Shown one piece after another: positions 26,301-39,013 of a DNA stretch of 64,000 nt. Under the pieces are notes generated by a model. It was not told the DNA's origin. It worked only from the letters and a program-made list of their open reading frames with translations, and did not search any database. This stretch comes from Certhia americana (lineage: Eukaryota > Chordata > Aves > Passeriformes > Certhiidae). Numbering within the stretch: position 1 is the first letter of the stretch; each line of letters opens with the position of its first letter. Where the stretch lies: positions 136,001-200,000 of the forward strand of contig JAGMWU010000078.1 in assembly GCA_018697195.1 (NCBI GenBank), written 5' to 3'. The position numbers and the translations under genes are program-made.

Positions 26301-27801
26301 AATATGCCTCTCTGGGACATGCCACTTGTACAAGTTTTTCACAGTTTTCTGAATACCAAAAATATGAAGCATTAGGAGAGTTTGGCAGCAGGTAAAGTGT
26401 TCTTAAGCCCATGCACAGCACCTCCTCTAGTTTCTAGCTACTCTGAAGCATTTTTAATTTGTAGGCTTGGGTTCTTCTGCCCTAATAGCTTATCTTCAAA
26501 AACATGCTCTTATTTCAGATTCAGTTTCTTTGACCTTCATTACACAGCAAACTTGAACTTCGGCTCTAAGAAAGCCTGTTCATCTCTTCCTGTCTTCTTT
26601 CATAAGCTTCCCGTAGAACTCCACAAGTCTGTTTACCACCATCTTGTTATCTCTTTTGCTCTTGGTATATTTCCCATTCTGTAGTCTGTTCAAAGTTGGA
26701 TAAGCTGGTTTCCCAGCTCAGACTTTCTATTTGAATATCTATCACCCAAAAGCCTGAGTACAAACTTGCGTGTTATGTATCCCACATTGTCCCTGAAAGG
26801 ACAATGTAATGGTTTATAAAATATCTACAAAACTTTACATTCTGGATCTTCTAACTTGATTGGTTTCAATGGAATTTAGTGAGCTTTCCTATTTTTCCCT
26901 CCCACAATTCCTTTCACAAACTTTAGTTGCTGAGAGGTTTCAATTTGTGGTATTCAAAGTTGTTAATATCTTAAGACCTCCATTCCATCTCCCTGCTCTA
27001 CCTAAGATACCAACCAGTCTGGCTCATTGCTCCTGTGTTTTCTCCATGGGCACTGTTGCACCTTCTCCAGTGTCTCCGGTAAATATAAACTGGATGGGAA
27101 CAGAGTGGGAACTGGAAATGAAATAGCTTAATAATTTCAGAAATTAGTCCTGCCCCCAAATATTTTGTGTTCAGCTCTAACTGCAGAAAGGGCCTTTGGA
27201 CTGGAATAGGAAAATTTACTCCCGAATACAGTGCTAATCTGTTGGAACCACGTGTTTCTTCTCACACAGAGGACTTCTTATGGAATTATTACTTTTTCTG
27301 GATTTATTAGGGGACATCTTTGGAGTGAGTTACAGTCGATTTCAGAATGCAGAAGCAGCAAAAGGCATATATTTCTTACAGAACAAACTGTCTTTTACTG
27401 ACAAACATATATTGATCCTTGCAGTGGGACACAATTGTGACCAAGATCTGTAATACCTATTAGTTTATTACTTAGAGATGCAAGGAAGAAGAGTTTTCCT
27501 CCCTCATTACAGTCATAATACAGCAGAGAAATTGTTCATTTCTTACTGACTTAAATTTTCTTTTCAGCAAAACTGAATAGAAATTATTTAATCATTCATC
27601 CTCTATTTACCTTTCATATCAAAGCAAAGTTAGCACAGGCAGCTTCATGATGCATGTAAAACAAATCCCAATAGAGACCATTCCAGGATTTTAGGGGAAA
27701 TTATTTGTATCATTATTATTCTACTGGGCTGCCTGCAATTTTCATCTCAAACCCAATACATTTTCCCCCCAGTATCTGCAATGACTTCCAAAATTATGCA
27801 G

Positions 27802-27993
27802 ATGATTATTTTATTAGCATGTACCCAGATGGTAGACTGCCAGGCACAGTTACTGTCATTGCATGTAGCTCTCTGTAATGCAAGAATTACTAAGAAAACA
27901 GTGCATTTGGCCACTGGTTATATAAATTAAGACCAAAGCAATGGTTACAAACTCAATTCAAACAAAATCAATAAAAGGTACATGAATCATCAG
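27802..27993 (+). pseudogene. Relic exon 1 of the fetuin-A-like pseudogene
   Basis: Leader-like start (M-I-I-L-L-A) 24 codons before the cysteine, then the cystatin helix segment with YIN and GYK at the same spacing as AHSG and FETUB. Codon 19 after the cysteine is TAA. The splice donor following the final CAG has changed from GTRAGT to ACTAGT. Confidence 0.82.
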
Positions 27994-29182
27994 ACTAGTA
28001 ACATTAGACATAATGTTAATGCTAATCTTTTCATGTCAGTCTAGCCCAGCACTGAGTTGTGGGAAATGTCTGACAGGCTTCTGCCCCATAATATCATTTC
28101 TCATTGACATTATTTAAAGCTAGTTTTATTTAAAGCAGTTCATCATGACTCTTGTAATTTACTCTATGGATATCCCTTAGACCACACCTGAAAGACAAGG
28201 ACCTAAGAGCAGAGCAGACTACAGTAAACAGGGAAAAAAACACACATTCACTTTAAAACATCATTTTTGTACCAAGGCAATCAGATCCTTCTGTGACATT
28301 TGCCACACTAGACTGGAAGTGATGTTTATTCCAATACTGTATTTTGTATAAATGCAATGTTTGTCTCTTCCTACCTCCAAGGGATACAGCTTGTAAAATC
28401 GTTTTGGATATAAAAAGCACTGTGAAGATAAAGTACCCTGTGTACTGTAAGATCACCTAGTGCATACAAAGCCCCAGAACTGTGGCTGCAGAGAACACTG
28501 TGCAGCAGTGCTGGATGGGCTGCCTGGTATCAGCAGTGGCTGATGAGCTGCCACGTGCAGCAGAGCCAACAGAGCCTCAGGTATGTCAGCACCCATCCTC
28601 ACCCTGGGTGCTTTTCAATTGCTGATACTCTCCTCCTCCTCTCTTGCTTTGGTTTCTTCCTCTGGTGTCCATCTCATCTCTGTGGCTCCTCTCAACAGCT
28701 GTGGACTCCTATTTTCTGGCACTGACACAACAGTGACCAACTAGCTTCAGGTGTGTTTGCCCTGACTAGACCCCAGACTAAGATGTGTTTTATCCTGTCT
28801 GGGCACAAGGACCAAATATGGACTGGAGATTCTTTCCCTCGCTGAATCCTGGACCTAGCTCTCTTCTATGCAGCACATTGTGCAATGCACTCTTCATCAG
28901 TGACAGATTGCTGTGGGGGAATGTGATGGCAGCAGGAGTCACCTGCCTCCTCTCTTGGACTGTGACATGTAGGTAGAGAACTGTGGTGGCATTTGCTGCT
29001 TGGAAAACTTCTCCCCATCTTCTTCAGGAAGAGGCAGAAGGCTACCAGCTTAACCACACAGGTTAAGGCCTGCTCCAAAAGTGTGAAAGCATAATCCACA
29101 AGAGCAGGAGTTAGCATATCAAGAAGACAGCAATCTGAATGCACCTTACACTGTTTCAGAAATCTGTTTTCTATCTGTTCAG

Positions 29183-29293
29183 GCACGGGTGGGAAGATTG
29201 TACTGTTGGATCTGGACGAGCTAGAAGCCAAGTGTTATATTAAAATCTGTGTGCCACAGGAGGCTTGTGAACACAAGTCTTTTGTTGAAATAT
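29183..29293 (+). pseudogene. Relic exon 2 of the fetuin-A-like pseudogene
   Basis: Preceded by a good acceptor (TCTATCTGTTCAG). The reading LLDLDELEAKC corresponds to AHSG FLELDLLETKC, and the next conserved cysteine comes 11 residues on, followed by KSFVE against RSFAE. One additional cysteine is present. The reading frame is offset by one base from the acceptor, and the donor position reads ATATAC. Confidence 0.85.
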
Positions 29294-30377
29294 ACTATAT
29301 ATACTATATCTGCAGATTGGGTTTAGTTTTACACCTTGATTCTTCTGGCACAGCTGTTCACATTAGGAAAGTCAAACATGATGACAGATCTGATAGCTGG
29401 CACTGTCTGATGCAAACATGGGAAGCAGGAAGCAAGAGAAATCAAAGAAGAAAAATGTGTCTCTCCTTTAATGCACAACAGCAAACACTCCAGCCATATT
29501 CTCACTGAAAGGAATTTGATGTCTCGGTCAGTGCTTTGCCTAATGAGCTACCAACATCAATCTGTCATCATCTGTATTATTTGAAATGGCCTCTGCTGAC
29601 ACAAGGTATATTCATGTACTGGCCCTCCTGGGCACTTGAGAGTTCAAGTCCTGGGCAGTTTATACCACACTGAATGATAATGAAGGGTAACAGAATAATC
29701 ATTGGCTTCCTACTCTCAAGGGGAGACAAGAATGTTGTTGCAGGGATCTCCCCCAGCCAAGAATGGCTTTTGATTACAGAGCTGGGAATATGAGTTATTT
29801 GTTTCTCTGTTCACAAATAGTCTCCAGCAATTCTTTGCAACAGTGCTTTAGCTCTCCAAAGCACAAACAGTGCATCTGTCCATCTGTCCTGGCATTTTCA
29901 TAAGCCTGCCCCAAGTATCTGACTCTCAAAAACTTGAAGCGCTGTATCAAAATCCAAGACAGAGATGAATGCTGACAATAGGTGGGAATTTCAAGCAAAG
30001 AATTCCCCTTTTAGTGCTTTACCTGTTCCTAAAATACACACATAACATTACACAATCATCTTTAACATCTTCAGCCATACTCAGAAAATTACTGCATCTG
30101 GAAATATCTTCTGAGTGAGATTTTAGATTGTAAGATGTCTAACCAACACCCAGCAGTTGTTTCAAAACCCGAATCTTTAACTTGCGTCATTAGATGGAAG
30201 CTTCACACAAATGAAGCAAATAAATTGTCAAGAAACTTAATACAAATGACAACAACTATATTTTTATTGGTCCAAAGTTTGCAAAAGATCTAGTTTCCCT
30301 TCAGAAAGTACCTAGGAATTGCAACACCATAATCCTAGCAAATCCTTATGCTCCCATGTTAATGCACACTTAAAACT

Positions 30378-30462
30378 GCAGTTGAGCTACAGGTTAAGTT
30401 ACGTAACAAGACAAATAACAATGTTTGACACTAGTATTACCAACCTTTCTCTTAGGATCTCA
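30378..30462 (+). pseudogene. Possible relic exon 3 of the fetuin-A-like pseudogene
   Basis: GCAGTTGAG is identical to the first nine bases of AHSG exon 3. After an apparent six-base deletion the frame continues GTT-AAG-TTA (VKL), again as in AHSG, then hits stop codons. The place fits: 1,084 bases after relic exon 2 against 1,156 in AHSG. The acceptor AG is lost. The end coordinate is set from the AHSG exon length only. Confidence 0.4.
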
Positions 30463-31421
30463 AAGGTTTCAAAATGTAGGAACTGGACCTCACTTCCTCT
30501 TCTATAACAAGTAAATATTATATGTTCCCTTCTGTCAGTGAAAGGCTTTCATCCAGCTATTCCAAGGACAGTCTCATTTGTGAGACTTGTGTATGAACTA
30601 CAGGATGGTTTCTTTGCTCTTCACGTATCTCAGAATGAAGGCAAGAGTTAGGAAGGGGCCAGAGAAGACTGTTTTCAAAGGAACGTTTCATACCAAACTG
30701 CTTTTGGTAAGCAAAGAAGATGACTGTCCCTAGAGTGGCTTTGTCATGTGTACTCTTAAAGGCAGATTAAGAAAGTACCTGTTAGAACAGAAATGTGGTA
30801 GATAAAAAAATCACCATTTCAGGTGGTTTTCAAACATTTTGACTTGTGAAGTCCTAGAATTTTTCAGTGTAATTGCAGCCACCCATATAACAAAAACGGG
30901 TTTAAAATTCATGTAACACTTTACTGCAGATAATGTGACAAGGGGCAGCTCTTCAGGCCCTGTGAGAATTCAGAGAGGTGATGGCCTCAAGGACAAGCTC
31001 AGAAGTGGGATTCTTTCTGAAGAGAGTGTAAGGGACATATCTGTCAGTGACAAGGTTGAATGGCTCAAAGAGATGGTGATGGCAGAAGGGACAATGTGAG
31101 ATCCAGGTGAAAGTTGAGCGAGACAGTCTTGTCTTGGCCAGGGCCTTGCAGATGCGAGGAGAAAATTGAACTTCATGTTCTTGAGTGGGGAACCACTTGG
31201 CAAAATGATGAAATACAGCCTTGCTTAGGGAGTAGGATTAATGGTAGAGGAATTCATCATACGGAGATCATCGTAATGTGAACATACTGAGAGCTACAGT
31301 GACAGATAAAACAGGGATTTCAGATATGTTTGATAGAAAGAAAATTATGCTGTAGACCAGAGTAGTTGTGTTAGACAAGAGGACTTAAAAGGACCCAAGA
31401 TCCTCTTCAAGAGACAGAAGA

Positions 31422-31585
31422 ATGGAAATAACTAATGGAAAAATCAGAAATTTACTGAGTCTAATGATGCTCAACTGAACAGCACAGAGAACATGCCAGG
31501 GGCAAAAGCTGAGATGCTCAATACAGAATCTTGTAGCCTCACCTAAGCAATTCTGTGAGTTCTTTTTGCCTGTTTTATTCATAAA
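31422..31585 (+). pseudogene. Possible relic exon 4 of the fetuin-A-like pseudogene
   Basis: At 31475, CTGAACAGCACAGAG differs by one base from the AHSG exon 4 string for LNNTE. The frame continues to an AKA motif at the spacing seen in mammalian fetuin-A. The CPDC region before it is not recognisable and stops follow. Boundaries are projected from AHSG. Position agrees with the expected intron size (about 960 versus 835). Confidence 0.3.
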
Positions 31586-34500
31586 TCCATGAGTACAAAA
31601 GCTGTGTACTGCACTTGTCAGTTACATGTACAATTTCTAACTGGCAACATTTACCACTGTTTGGTTCAGAATTTCTGGGCTGAATGTAAACAAAACTACA
31701 GATCTCTTTCCTCTGGCATAACAAAACTTAACAAATTCACAAACGTATTGGGGAAAAAGTGTTGACATGCACCTCTCTATAGAAATGTGACATTGGATGT
31801 TGTTTTTAATCAGCCCATGATGCTTACAGTCACATCTCCCTTTCTCTGAGACACTAAGGAGGAGGTCACCTGGGCGACGGTGTGTCTGTTCAGAGAGCCT
31901 CGTGTTTATTGCTCTTGACAGCCTGGGCTCCCTGTCTGCTGTGAATCCAAGGCTGTGTAAATTAAGCAAGGAAAGCTGTAAGTGTAGTTACTTTGTTGTC
32001 ACAGAAGTCATCCGTACTTTATGTCTAATGTACGAAGTTTCAATTCCTTAAGCAGGGATGTCTATATAAATTCTTTCAAACTGCACTAACTTGGAAAGAC
32101 CCACTTCCCCTGTTGCAAATGTGTTATTAATATATCTCCTCCATGCTATTAAATTAAAATGTCCCTCTAATGTTTCTGATCTTACTTCCAGATTTTTAGC
32201 CATGTGGCTGGAAGGCAGCAGAGAGTTGAATTAAATGGGTGATTTAGGGACATGTAGAAGTAAAAAAACCCCATAGGACTTCATCATCTGCCTCACTAAA
32301 AATAAATAACTTTAATTTTTTTAAGACTCTCTTGCTTGTCAGAATTATGTAAATCTCACTGGGATATTGATTGAGTTTGTCATGCCCCTGAAGGATTGCT
32401 CCAAGGTGAGAAAGGATATCAGTTTGCCATCCTCTCACCTGCCATTCCCTAGACCTGCCTGGAATAATGTGGACCCTCCTGTCAGTCATGCCAATGAGCC
32501 TCCACATGGAAACACATGCACTATTTCCAAAACAGTAGCCCAGCATAAGCAGGGAACAATTTCATGTTCTCAGACTGCCATAGCATAAGAATGAATGTGC
32601 AGTTTTTTCTACAAAACTCAGTGGAAAAAGCACTTACCTACAGTGCCAAGAGTGAACTTTGTTTCTCACATCAAAAATATGTCATTGCAGTTGAGCATGT
32701 GGGAATCCAGAGAGCACAGCAGGCTTCCCTAACACTTGCTACTAAATTTCAGGATTTAACTCAGCAAGGGAAGATGACATGTGGAGTTATCATGTGGAGT
32801 TCCCCATCAAAGAGACTAACAGCATCATAGAACATGACAGCACCCAGACAAATTGTGCACTTACATCTTTAAAGACTCCTGTAAGTAGAGGGAATTAATG
32901 TGGCATGTTTCAATTTGCACTTTTAAACTGGAGCCATGTGTCTGTGGATACCCTGGTAATGCCAGGGCAGTCACTGGCTTTCCCAGGGAGTGGAGCTGAA
33001 ATTTCTTGCTGTTCATGGAGATGAGGAGAGGTCAGTGTGACTGCAGGGCGTTTGTTTACTCAGTGTGAAATACCTCGTTTCTGCTTCTGATCCACTGTTT
33101 GCTCCTGTGATTCAGCCCTGCAGTCTCTTCCCAGGTATGCTGCTCTGTTTGTTCTAGGTTCTGGTATGAAGCAATGATCAGGGGAACACCCATATAAGCT
33201 GGAAGAACAAACTATAGCATAAGAACATAAAGCCAAAGCCCCCCAAATCCTTCCGCAGCTGCTAATCTCTGATTTCACAGTTGCCACCTATCCATCTCCA
33301 ACACAGCTTTCCCACACCCATCAAATTGCACAGGAATGATCCTGAGAGAACCATGACATCCCTGCAGGGCTGAGGCAAAAATATCCCACTGTTTAGAGTT
33401 GCATGGCAACATAAATAACTTTGACCTCGATAAAAGGGTAAAAAAGTATAACAAATTTAGGAAGGGGGGGTCTCCCACACTGGGTCAGTGTAACACAGGG
33501 TAAGTCAATCAGGGGCTTGAAAACCCTCAGCTCATAAATCTGCTCTTATTACTGATTGCAACATCAAAACACAGAGCAGGGAAAATGCGGAAATGGGCAG
33601 GAAAATTTAAATCAATCAAAAACTTCACTAAGACAAAACATCTTATATAATCTTCCCACTGGGAAGAGAAGGAGAATAGACTTTCATGTAACAAGTGCTA
33701 GTTTTGTCAGTTGATGTGCTTCTGGAAGGCACTCAAGTATTTCAGTGGCACAGACAATAGAAGAGCAAAATAGAACAAGAGAGAACAGAACAGAAATAGA
33801 CTTGGTTGGCTTTGTCTGGGAGAGCTGGGCAAAAATTAAAATTTCCATTTCAGTAAAAATTTCAAAATTCTTGACAAATTTTTATGCTCTTTCAAAGGAA
33901 AAGAAAAATAAAAGCAATAAAGTTTTTTAAAAGAAACTCTAACCACTGAAAAATGTCCCTGAAATAATAAATACTAAACCTGAAGACCAAATTTCAACTC
34001 TCTAAATCTTCCTACATTTCTGATAAGTCCAGGAAATAGTCTTATCTAAGGTTTTACCGACTGGCATCTGGTTTACCTGACTCTTGGATTCCTCTAATGT
34101 TTCGAATACATCCTTCTACCCAGTGATACCAAACATTTTTACAAAATTCAGTGAGTTATTTCAGTTCACAGAATGAAAAGGGAAAATAGTTACTTTCATT
34201 CTACAGTTAAAAGAAAATAAAGATTAACAGATAGAGATCAGCAAAGCTGACTGGAAAGAAATTTCTAGCTGGACACCCAGGACCAGAGACTCCCAAATTA
34301 GATGCCATGTCTGCACACTTTATATCTCACAAGTAAGAAATTTCTCAACTGCAAATAGCACAGCAAACTAGGGCACATGGTCAGCCTTCCTTCTCTTAAA
34401 GACTCTCATATTCAATAAAAATAAATTAATTTGCATTTAATATTCTACTATTACAATCTGGTAAAACAGTTCAGACTTCACAGTTTTTCTTTTCTTCAGC

Positions 34501-35439
34501 CTGAAATTCCTGTTATAGGGACAATGAGGGGACTTGGACTGAAGTGATTCTGAGCCAATTTACATCTGCTGAAGATTTGCCCATGTAGTGGAAAGGGGCC
34601 AATAAGACTATGCAAATCAATTAGTCTAATTTGTCTTGAGGTTTTTCTCAGACCTCTATGGGTTTGCACACACTTTATTTTTAAATGCTGATTATACTGT
34701 CATTTAAGGGAGCAATATGCTGCCTTGACAAGACCGGCGACTTTAACTTTCTGACATTTTCCCTGCAGACATTTTCTTCCCTTTGCATGCAGGTTTCTGA
34801 GTAGGTGATGGCTATATAGAAGACAGCCCTGATGTTCCAATATCTTGTGAACTCGATGATCCGAAAGTAATGTACTTAATCAAGTGTAAAGCAAAAGGTG
34901 ATTAAGTTTTGCAGTACTGTACAATGCCTGACTGCTCAGAAATGCATCTTTTGATGTGGTGAAGAGAATTGGACCAGTTCTGTCTGCTTTACCAAAAAAT
35001 GACGTTTTAGTAATCTGAAAAGAGAGCCTCAGAAATCCCCACAAGTGTTTAACTTTGATGTGAAGCTTTAAAAAGATGATATTTATCTGTTTGGTTGGTT
35101 AATTTGCTTGAATTTTAAGCTCAGAAAGGTGTCAATTTGACATCTAGGGAAGTGATTCTTTGCTTTTTTTCCAAATGAGGTTGAGCAGGGGCAGCAAGTT
35201 TCCAATCATCACTAGTTGTTCCAATCATCCAACCAAAAAAAAAAAAAAAAGAGAGAAAGCAAAAAAGAAAACCATCCACTCACCTTTCCATTGTGGTTTA
35301 TATGAATTATTAAGAACTGAGATTCAGTGGAGCCTCAATTTTTGAGCACAGAATCAATACTTTATTTTATATAACAAGGGCAGTAAACCCAGCTTGTTCT
35401 GCTTCCATCGCAGTGAAGCCTTGTCAAGTCTCTCAGGCA
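31586..35439. other. Intergenic DNA between the relic and the CR1 copy
   Basis: The 3' exons of the fetuin-A-like relic would be expected at about 31.8, 32.7 and 33.5 kb. Only vague resemblances occur near 31815-31900 and 32650-32710, below what I would annotate. Nothing else is recognised. Confidence 0.5.
35234..35252. repeat. Poly(A) tract
   Basis: An A run followed by GAGAGAAAGC and more A-rich sequence, just before the CR1 copy. It is not obviously the tail of an element. Confidence 0.8.
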
Positions 35440-36447
35440 ACCTAATTCACCAGGGCCAAAGTCTCACACCACTGATGTGAAAGGTGGATTGAAAACTGGC
35501 TGGGCCAGGAGGTGCTGATCGTGCCACAAAGTTGAGATGGAGGCCAGTAAGCAGTGGTGCAGCACAGGGGGCAGTACCGGGGTCCAGTCCTGTTTAATGC
35601 CTCTATCAGTGATCTGGATGATGAGCAAAACTGGGAGAAGTGACTGACATGCCACAGGGTCATGCTGCCATTGAGACAGGCTGCAGAGCTGAAGTTCAGT
35701 GAGAAGTCTGAAATCCTGCCCCTGGGGGAGCACATGTAGGAAAACTTGCCTTACCTAGCCGGAAGGCAGCTCGGCAGAAAAGGACCTGGGGGTTCTGGCA
35801 GGCATCGAGCTGAGCCAGTGATGTTCCCTTGCTGCACAGAGGGTTAACAGTACCCTGAGCTGCACGGGGCAAAGCATTGCCAGCAGCTTTAGGGAGGTGA
35901 TCCTTCCCCTGTGATCCAGCACTGGTGAGGTCACACCTGGTTTCTGTGCCCAGTTCTGGGCTCCTCAATAGGGAGAGACAGGGACATACTGGAGACAGTG
36001 TGGCAAAAGGCCACAAAGGTAACTAAAGCACTGGAGATCTCCTGTGAGGAAAGGCTGAGAGAGCTGGGACTACCTAGCACAGAGAAGAGAAGGCTTGGAA
36101 GGGCTTAGTGGATATAAATACCAGAAGGGAGGGTGCAAAGGCATGGAGCAAGACTCTTTTCAGTGGTATCCTGTGACAGCACTAGGAGCAATGAGCACAA
36201 ACTGAAATAGAAGGTTCTGTCTGAACATCAGGAAACACACATTACTGTGAGGGTGAGCAAGCACGGGCACAGGCTGCCCAGGGAGGTTGTGGAGTCTCCT
36301 TTCTTGGAGATAATCAAAAGCCACCTGGACAAGGTTCTGGGCTGCTGTTTCAAGGTGGCTCTCCCTGCTTGTGCAGTGGGGTTGGACAAGGTGACCCCCA
36401 CATGTCCTTTCCAAAGTCAACCATTCTGTGATACTGTGATTCTGTGA
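35440..36447 (+). mobile_element. CR1 LINE fragment, about 1 kb, with 3' tail
   Basis: Decayed end of CR1 ORF2 and 3' UTR. Recognisable strings include AGTGATCTGGATGATGAG (end of the reverse transcriptase domain), AGAAGAGAAGGCTTGGAAGG, CACAGGCTGCCCAGGGAGGTTG and GGGTTGGACAAGGTGA. It ends in ATTCTGTGATACTGTGATTC at 36423-36442, the CR1 tail type. The frame is broken many times, so it is a dead 5'-truncated copy. Confidence 0.9.
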
Positions 36448-39013
36448 AAGACTTGTTCACTTCAGTGGGGTTGAGATGTCACCTTCTGTGCAGGAGCCAG
36501 TGGGATTCAGCTCACTTTCCTGTGCTGTAAGAACTATTTGCAGCCACTACTGCAAATATAGGACAATGTGTTACTATGTCTCAGGCATGAAAGAGAGAGA
36601 ATAGATCTGCCCTGAGTTCAGTGAGAAGTTATCTCTGCAATTGTTGCCTCTTGAGTGAGGGTGCTGTGAAAAGGCCAGTTGTGATGGGCCACAGGCCTGC
36701 AGGGAACTGACACCAACAATCCCACTTTCAAGGGAATAATGAGGCAGATGTATGTCAGTCTGTACCCAAAAAGTGAAAGGCTCCTTTGTCATATTACCTG
36801 TACCCAAACTACCCGATTGTATTTTTAAACTCCTTTCCCAAATATAAAAACCAAACACAAATTTCCTCACACACATCACAAGTCATCCAAAACCTGCTAA
36901 CTGCAAACATTCTGCATTGCACCGAGCATTAATAATCTTGTGGGCACATTTCTGATCCTCTGTATGCCCACTAAGAAAGTTCACACAGTCATCAAAAGGG
37001 GAAGGGCTTGAGTAAGCCTATAGAGAAATTAAGGAGAGGTACAGCAGGCTTCAAAGTATCTCCTTTTTGTCCTGCTTGGTAAATGGAATATGGAATGTGA
37101 GTGACAATGACGAGGGAAGAAAGAAGATAATAAATCCTGTTTGCTATTTGAGGTTTTAAGTTGTTCTTTGAAACTGGAACCTGAAGTTGACTGAACTGGG
37201 TTATAGATTACATTTAGGAATATGTAGAGCTTGACTGCAGAAATGTTATAGATCCTACGGTATTTGCAATTCTGAAGTAAAAAAGATGTAACCTAAGAAA
37301 CTGAGTAATGACCACATGAAATTTATAAATAATAGTCTAAGTTCTTCACTGAGATAATTATATGTCACTCAGGTGAGAAACAATTTCAATCTGCACCTGA
37401 TGGAAGTTCACCTTAATGTTTCATACCAAAAAAAGGAAAAATGGAATTGAAAGTTTTACAGATCAGAAACTGTACTGTGCATTAACAATAAAGAGTAAAA
37501 CATCATCTTTCTAAATAAATTTGTGTGATAAAAAAAATGCCCACAAGGAACACTTGAAGTATATTTTTGGGACACCAAACCTTCATTCTTTAATTGTTCC
37601 AGGACAAAGTCAGGAAAACAAATGATCATCTACACAACAGAACAAATGCCATAAAACCCCTGCTTGAAGTCATGGAGAAGAAACAAATGCTCAGACCAAT
37701 TTTTTAATGCAAGAGAGAGAAAAAGCCTTTCCTTTCCCCACAAATCCCTTCAATTTGCAAATCCTAGCGTCCAAAACACACCTCATGCCTCACAACTGAA
37801 GCAAATCATCCAATCTTTTTAGTCTCTTCCCATTCTCCTTCTTTATCATGTAATCTGTCCAATTGAACCATTTCTATTTATAGTGTTTTCTGTATTTACA
37901 GATTCTAGGAGACAGAGGCATGACTCAAGACCACTTCTTTTCCCCAAACTTTTAGCCTCTCTCACAATATTGTGTAAGCTGAGGAGAAATACTTATTATC
38001 TAAAGTAAAAAAAACCAACTTCCAACTATGCCAAAGTCCTTCTATTCATCTCAAATCTGCAGCTAGTTCCTCAACTCTAAAAATGACAGCAGAAATTCAG
38101 ACATTTTAAAGCCACAAGAGACCTTTTCTGTTCTGCAGCCTGATCACTACTCTAACACAGATGGTAGAAACCTACTCTGAAACCCCTGCAGAAAAAACAT
38201 TTATATTGGTTGAGCCAGACTGTCTAGCTAGAATCTATCCAGCCAAAGTCATCTCACCTTAGATTAAAGATTACAAATGCTGGACACATCATAGATGCCT
38301 TATTCTGCTACATAGAATATTTTTTTATCCTGTTACTCTTTTGTAAATATGTACACTGTGAATGTAAATATAAGATTGGATCCAGCATTCCTAAGCATTT
38401 AAGCAGCTAATTTTCCTCTATATTCTCCTTAAAACAGTTTGTGCTCTTTAGGATCTTCTGCCAAATCCTCAAATCTGTACAACATATTCCAGAAACCTTC
38501 CTACAAGATGCATGCTTTGCAAAATAAAGCTCCAAGAACTATTGGACATATTCAGATTATTCAGAGAAAGAAAGAGCTGATGCAAAGGATTTAGGAACTA
38601 TGCCTCATTTCCTATTCCAAATAAATTCAGTAGCAAAAGTTGCTATTCAATTACATTTGCTGTTGAATGTGATCCTTAGAACTACTTAAAATTCCATTTT
38701 CTAAATTATCATGCTACTGATCTCACAATTTAGATTGGTGTCTGGTGAGATTTGGGCCCCAACAGAATGTGTCCTGTTTACAAGAAGGCTTAATTAGCAT
38801 TAGCATCTCTACACATTTAACAGAAGGGATCACATTACTCTTACATGGACAGTATTTGGTTGGTAGAAGTGTCTAAAAATTGTTTTGCATTTTTGCTGAC
38901 GCTTTCTTCTTAAGCTGCTTTAGCAGACTTCGCAATATCCTACCTGATAAAATTTACTTTGGCCAAAATTAATCAGTCAGCTTGATGTCCTAACATTTAC
39001 TTTTCTCTTTTGT
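36448..39013. other. AT-rich intergenic DNA upstream of AHSG
   Basis: No coding or repeat feature was recognised. As the 2.5 kb before a TATA-driven liver gene it may contain enhancers, but no specific site stands out. Confidence 0.5.

Larger units (their letters stand above)
1..27801. other. Intergenic DNA with no recognised gene
   Basis: Apart from the CR1, MIR, simple repeats and CpG patch listed separately, no exon, RNA gene or domain is recognisable. Open frames are short and show no known protein motif; the longest (about 166 codons at 5090-5590 on + and 16249-16749 on -) lack homology I can see. Mammalian synteny would place DNAJB11 upstream of AHSG; its coding sequence is not visible. 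Confidence 0.6.
27802..29293 (+). pseudogene. Fetuin-A-like relic, exons 1-2 (disabled tandem copy of AHSG)
   Basis: Two blocks align without gaps to AHSG exons 1 and 2. Block 27802-27993 starts with ATG and a hydrophobic leader; from its cysteine codon (27874) it runs exactly 40 codons to a terminal CAG, as AHSG does, with about 12 identities including YIN, the five-residue spacer, GYK, N-x-I and final HQ. Block 29183-29293 matches exon 2 with about 15 of 37 identities, including L-LD-LE-KC, cysteines exactly 11 apart, and SF-E. Disabling changes: TAA at 27928-27930, the donor after 27993 reads ACTAGT, no GT donor ends the second block, and the second block is one base short after its acceptor AG, giving a frame shift. 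Intron 1 is 1,189 bases versus 1,317 in AHSG. No product is expected. It matches fetuin-A better than fetuin-B does over exon 2 (about 15 versus 9 identities). Confidence 0.85.

Noticed and set aside
28500..28590. Possible coding exon ending at CAG|GTATGT
   Set aside because: The frame reading into the donor shows no cystatin features, and the better relic exon 1 lies at 27.8 kb.
29610..29660. tRNA-like B box (GTTCAAGTCC)
   Set aside because: No matching A box at the right distance and no cloverleaf stems; may be a SINE trace or chance.
31815..32710. Possible relic exons 5 and 6 of the fetuin-A-like pseudogene
   Set aside because: Only scattered residues agree and several gaps are needed; not distinguishable from chance by eye.
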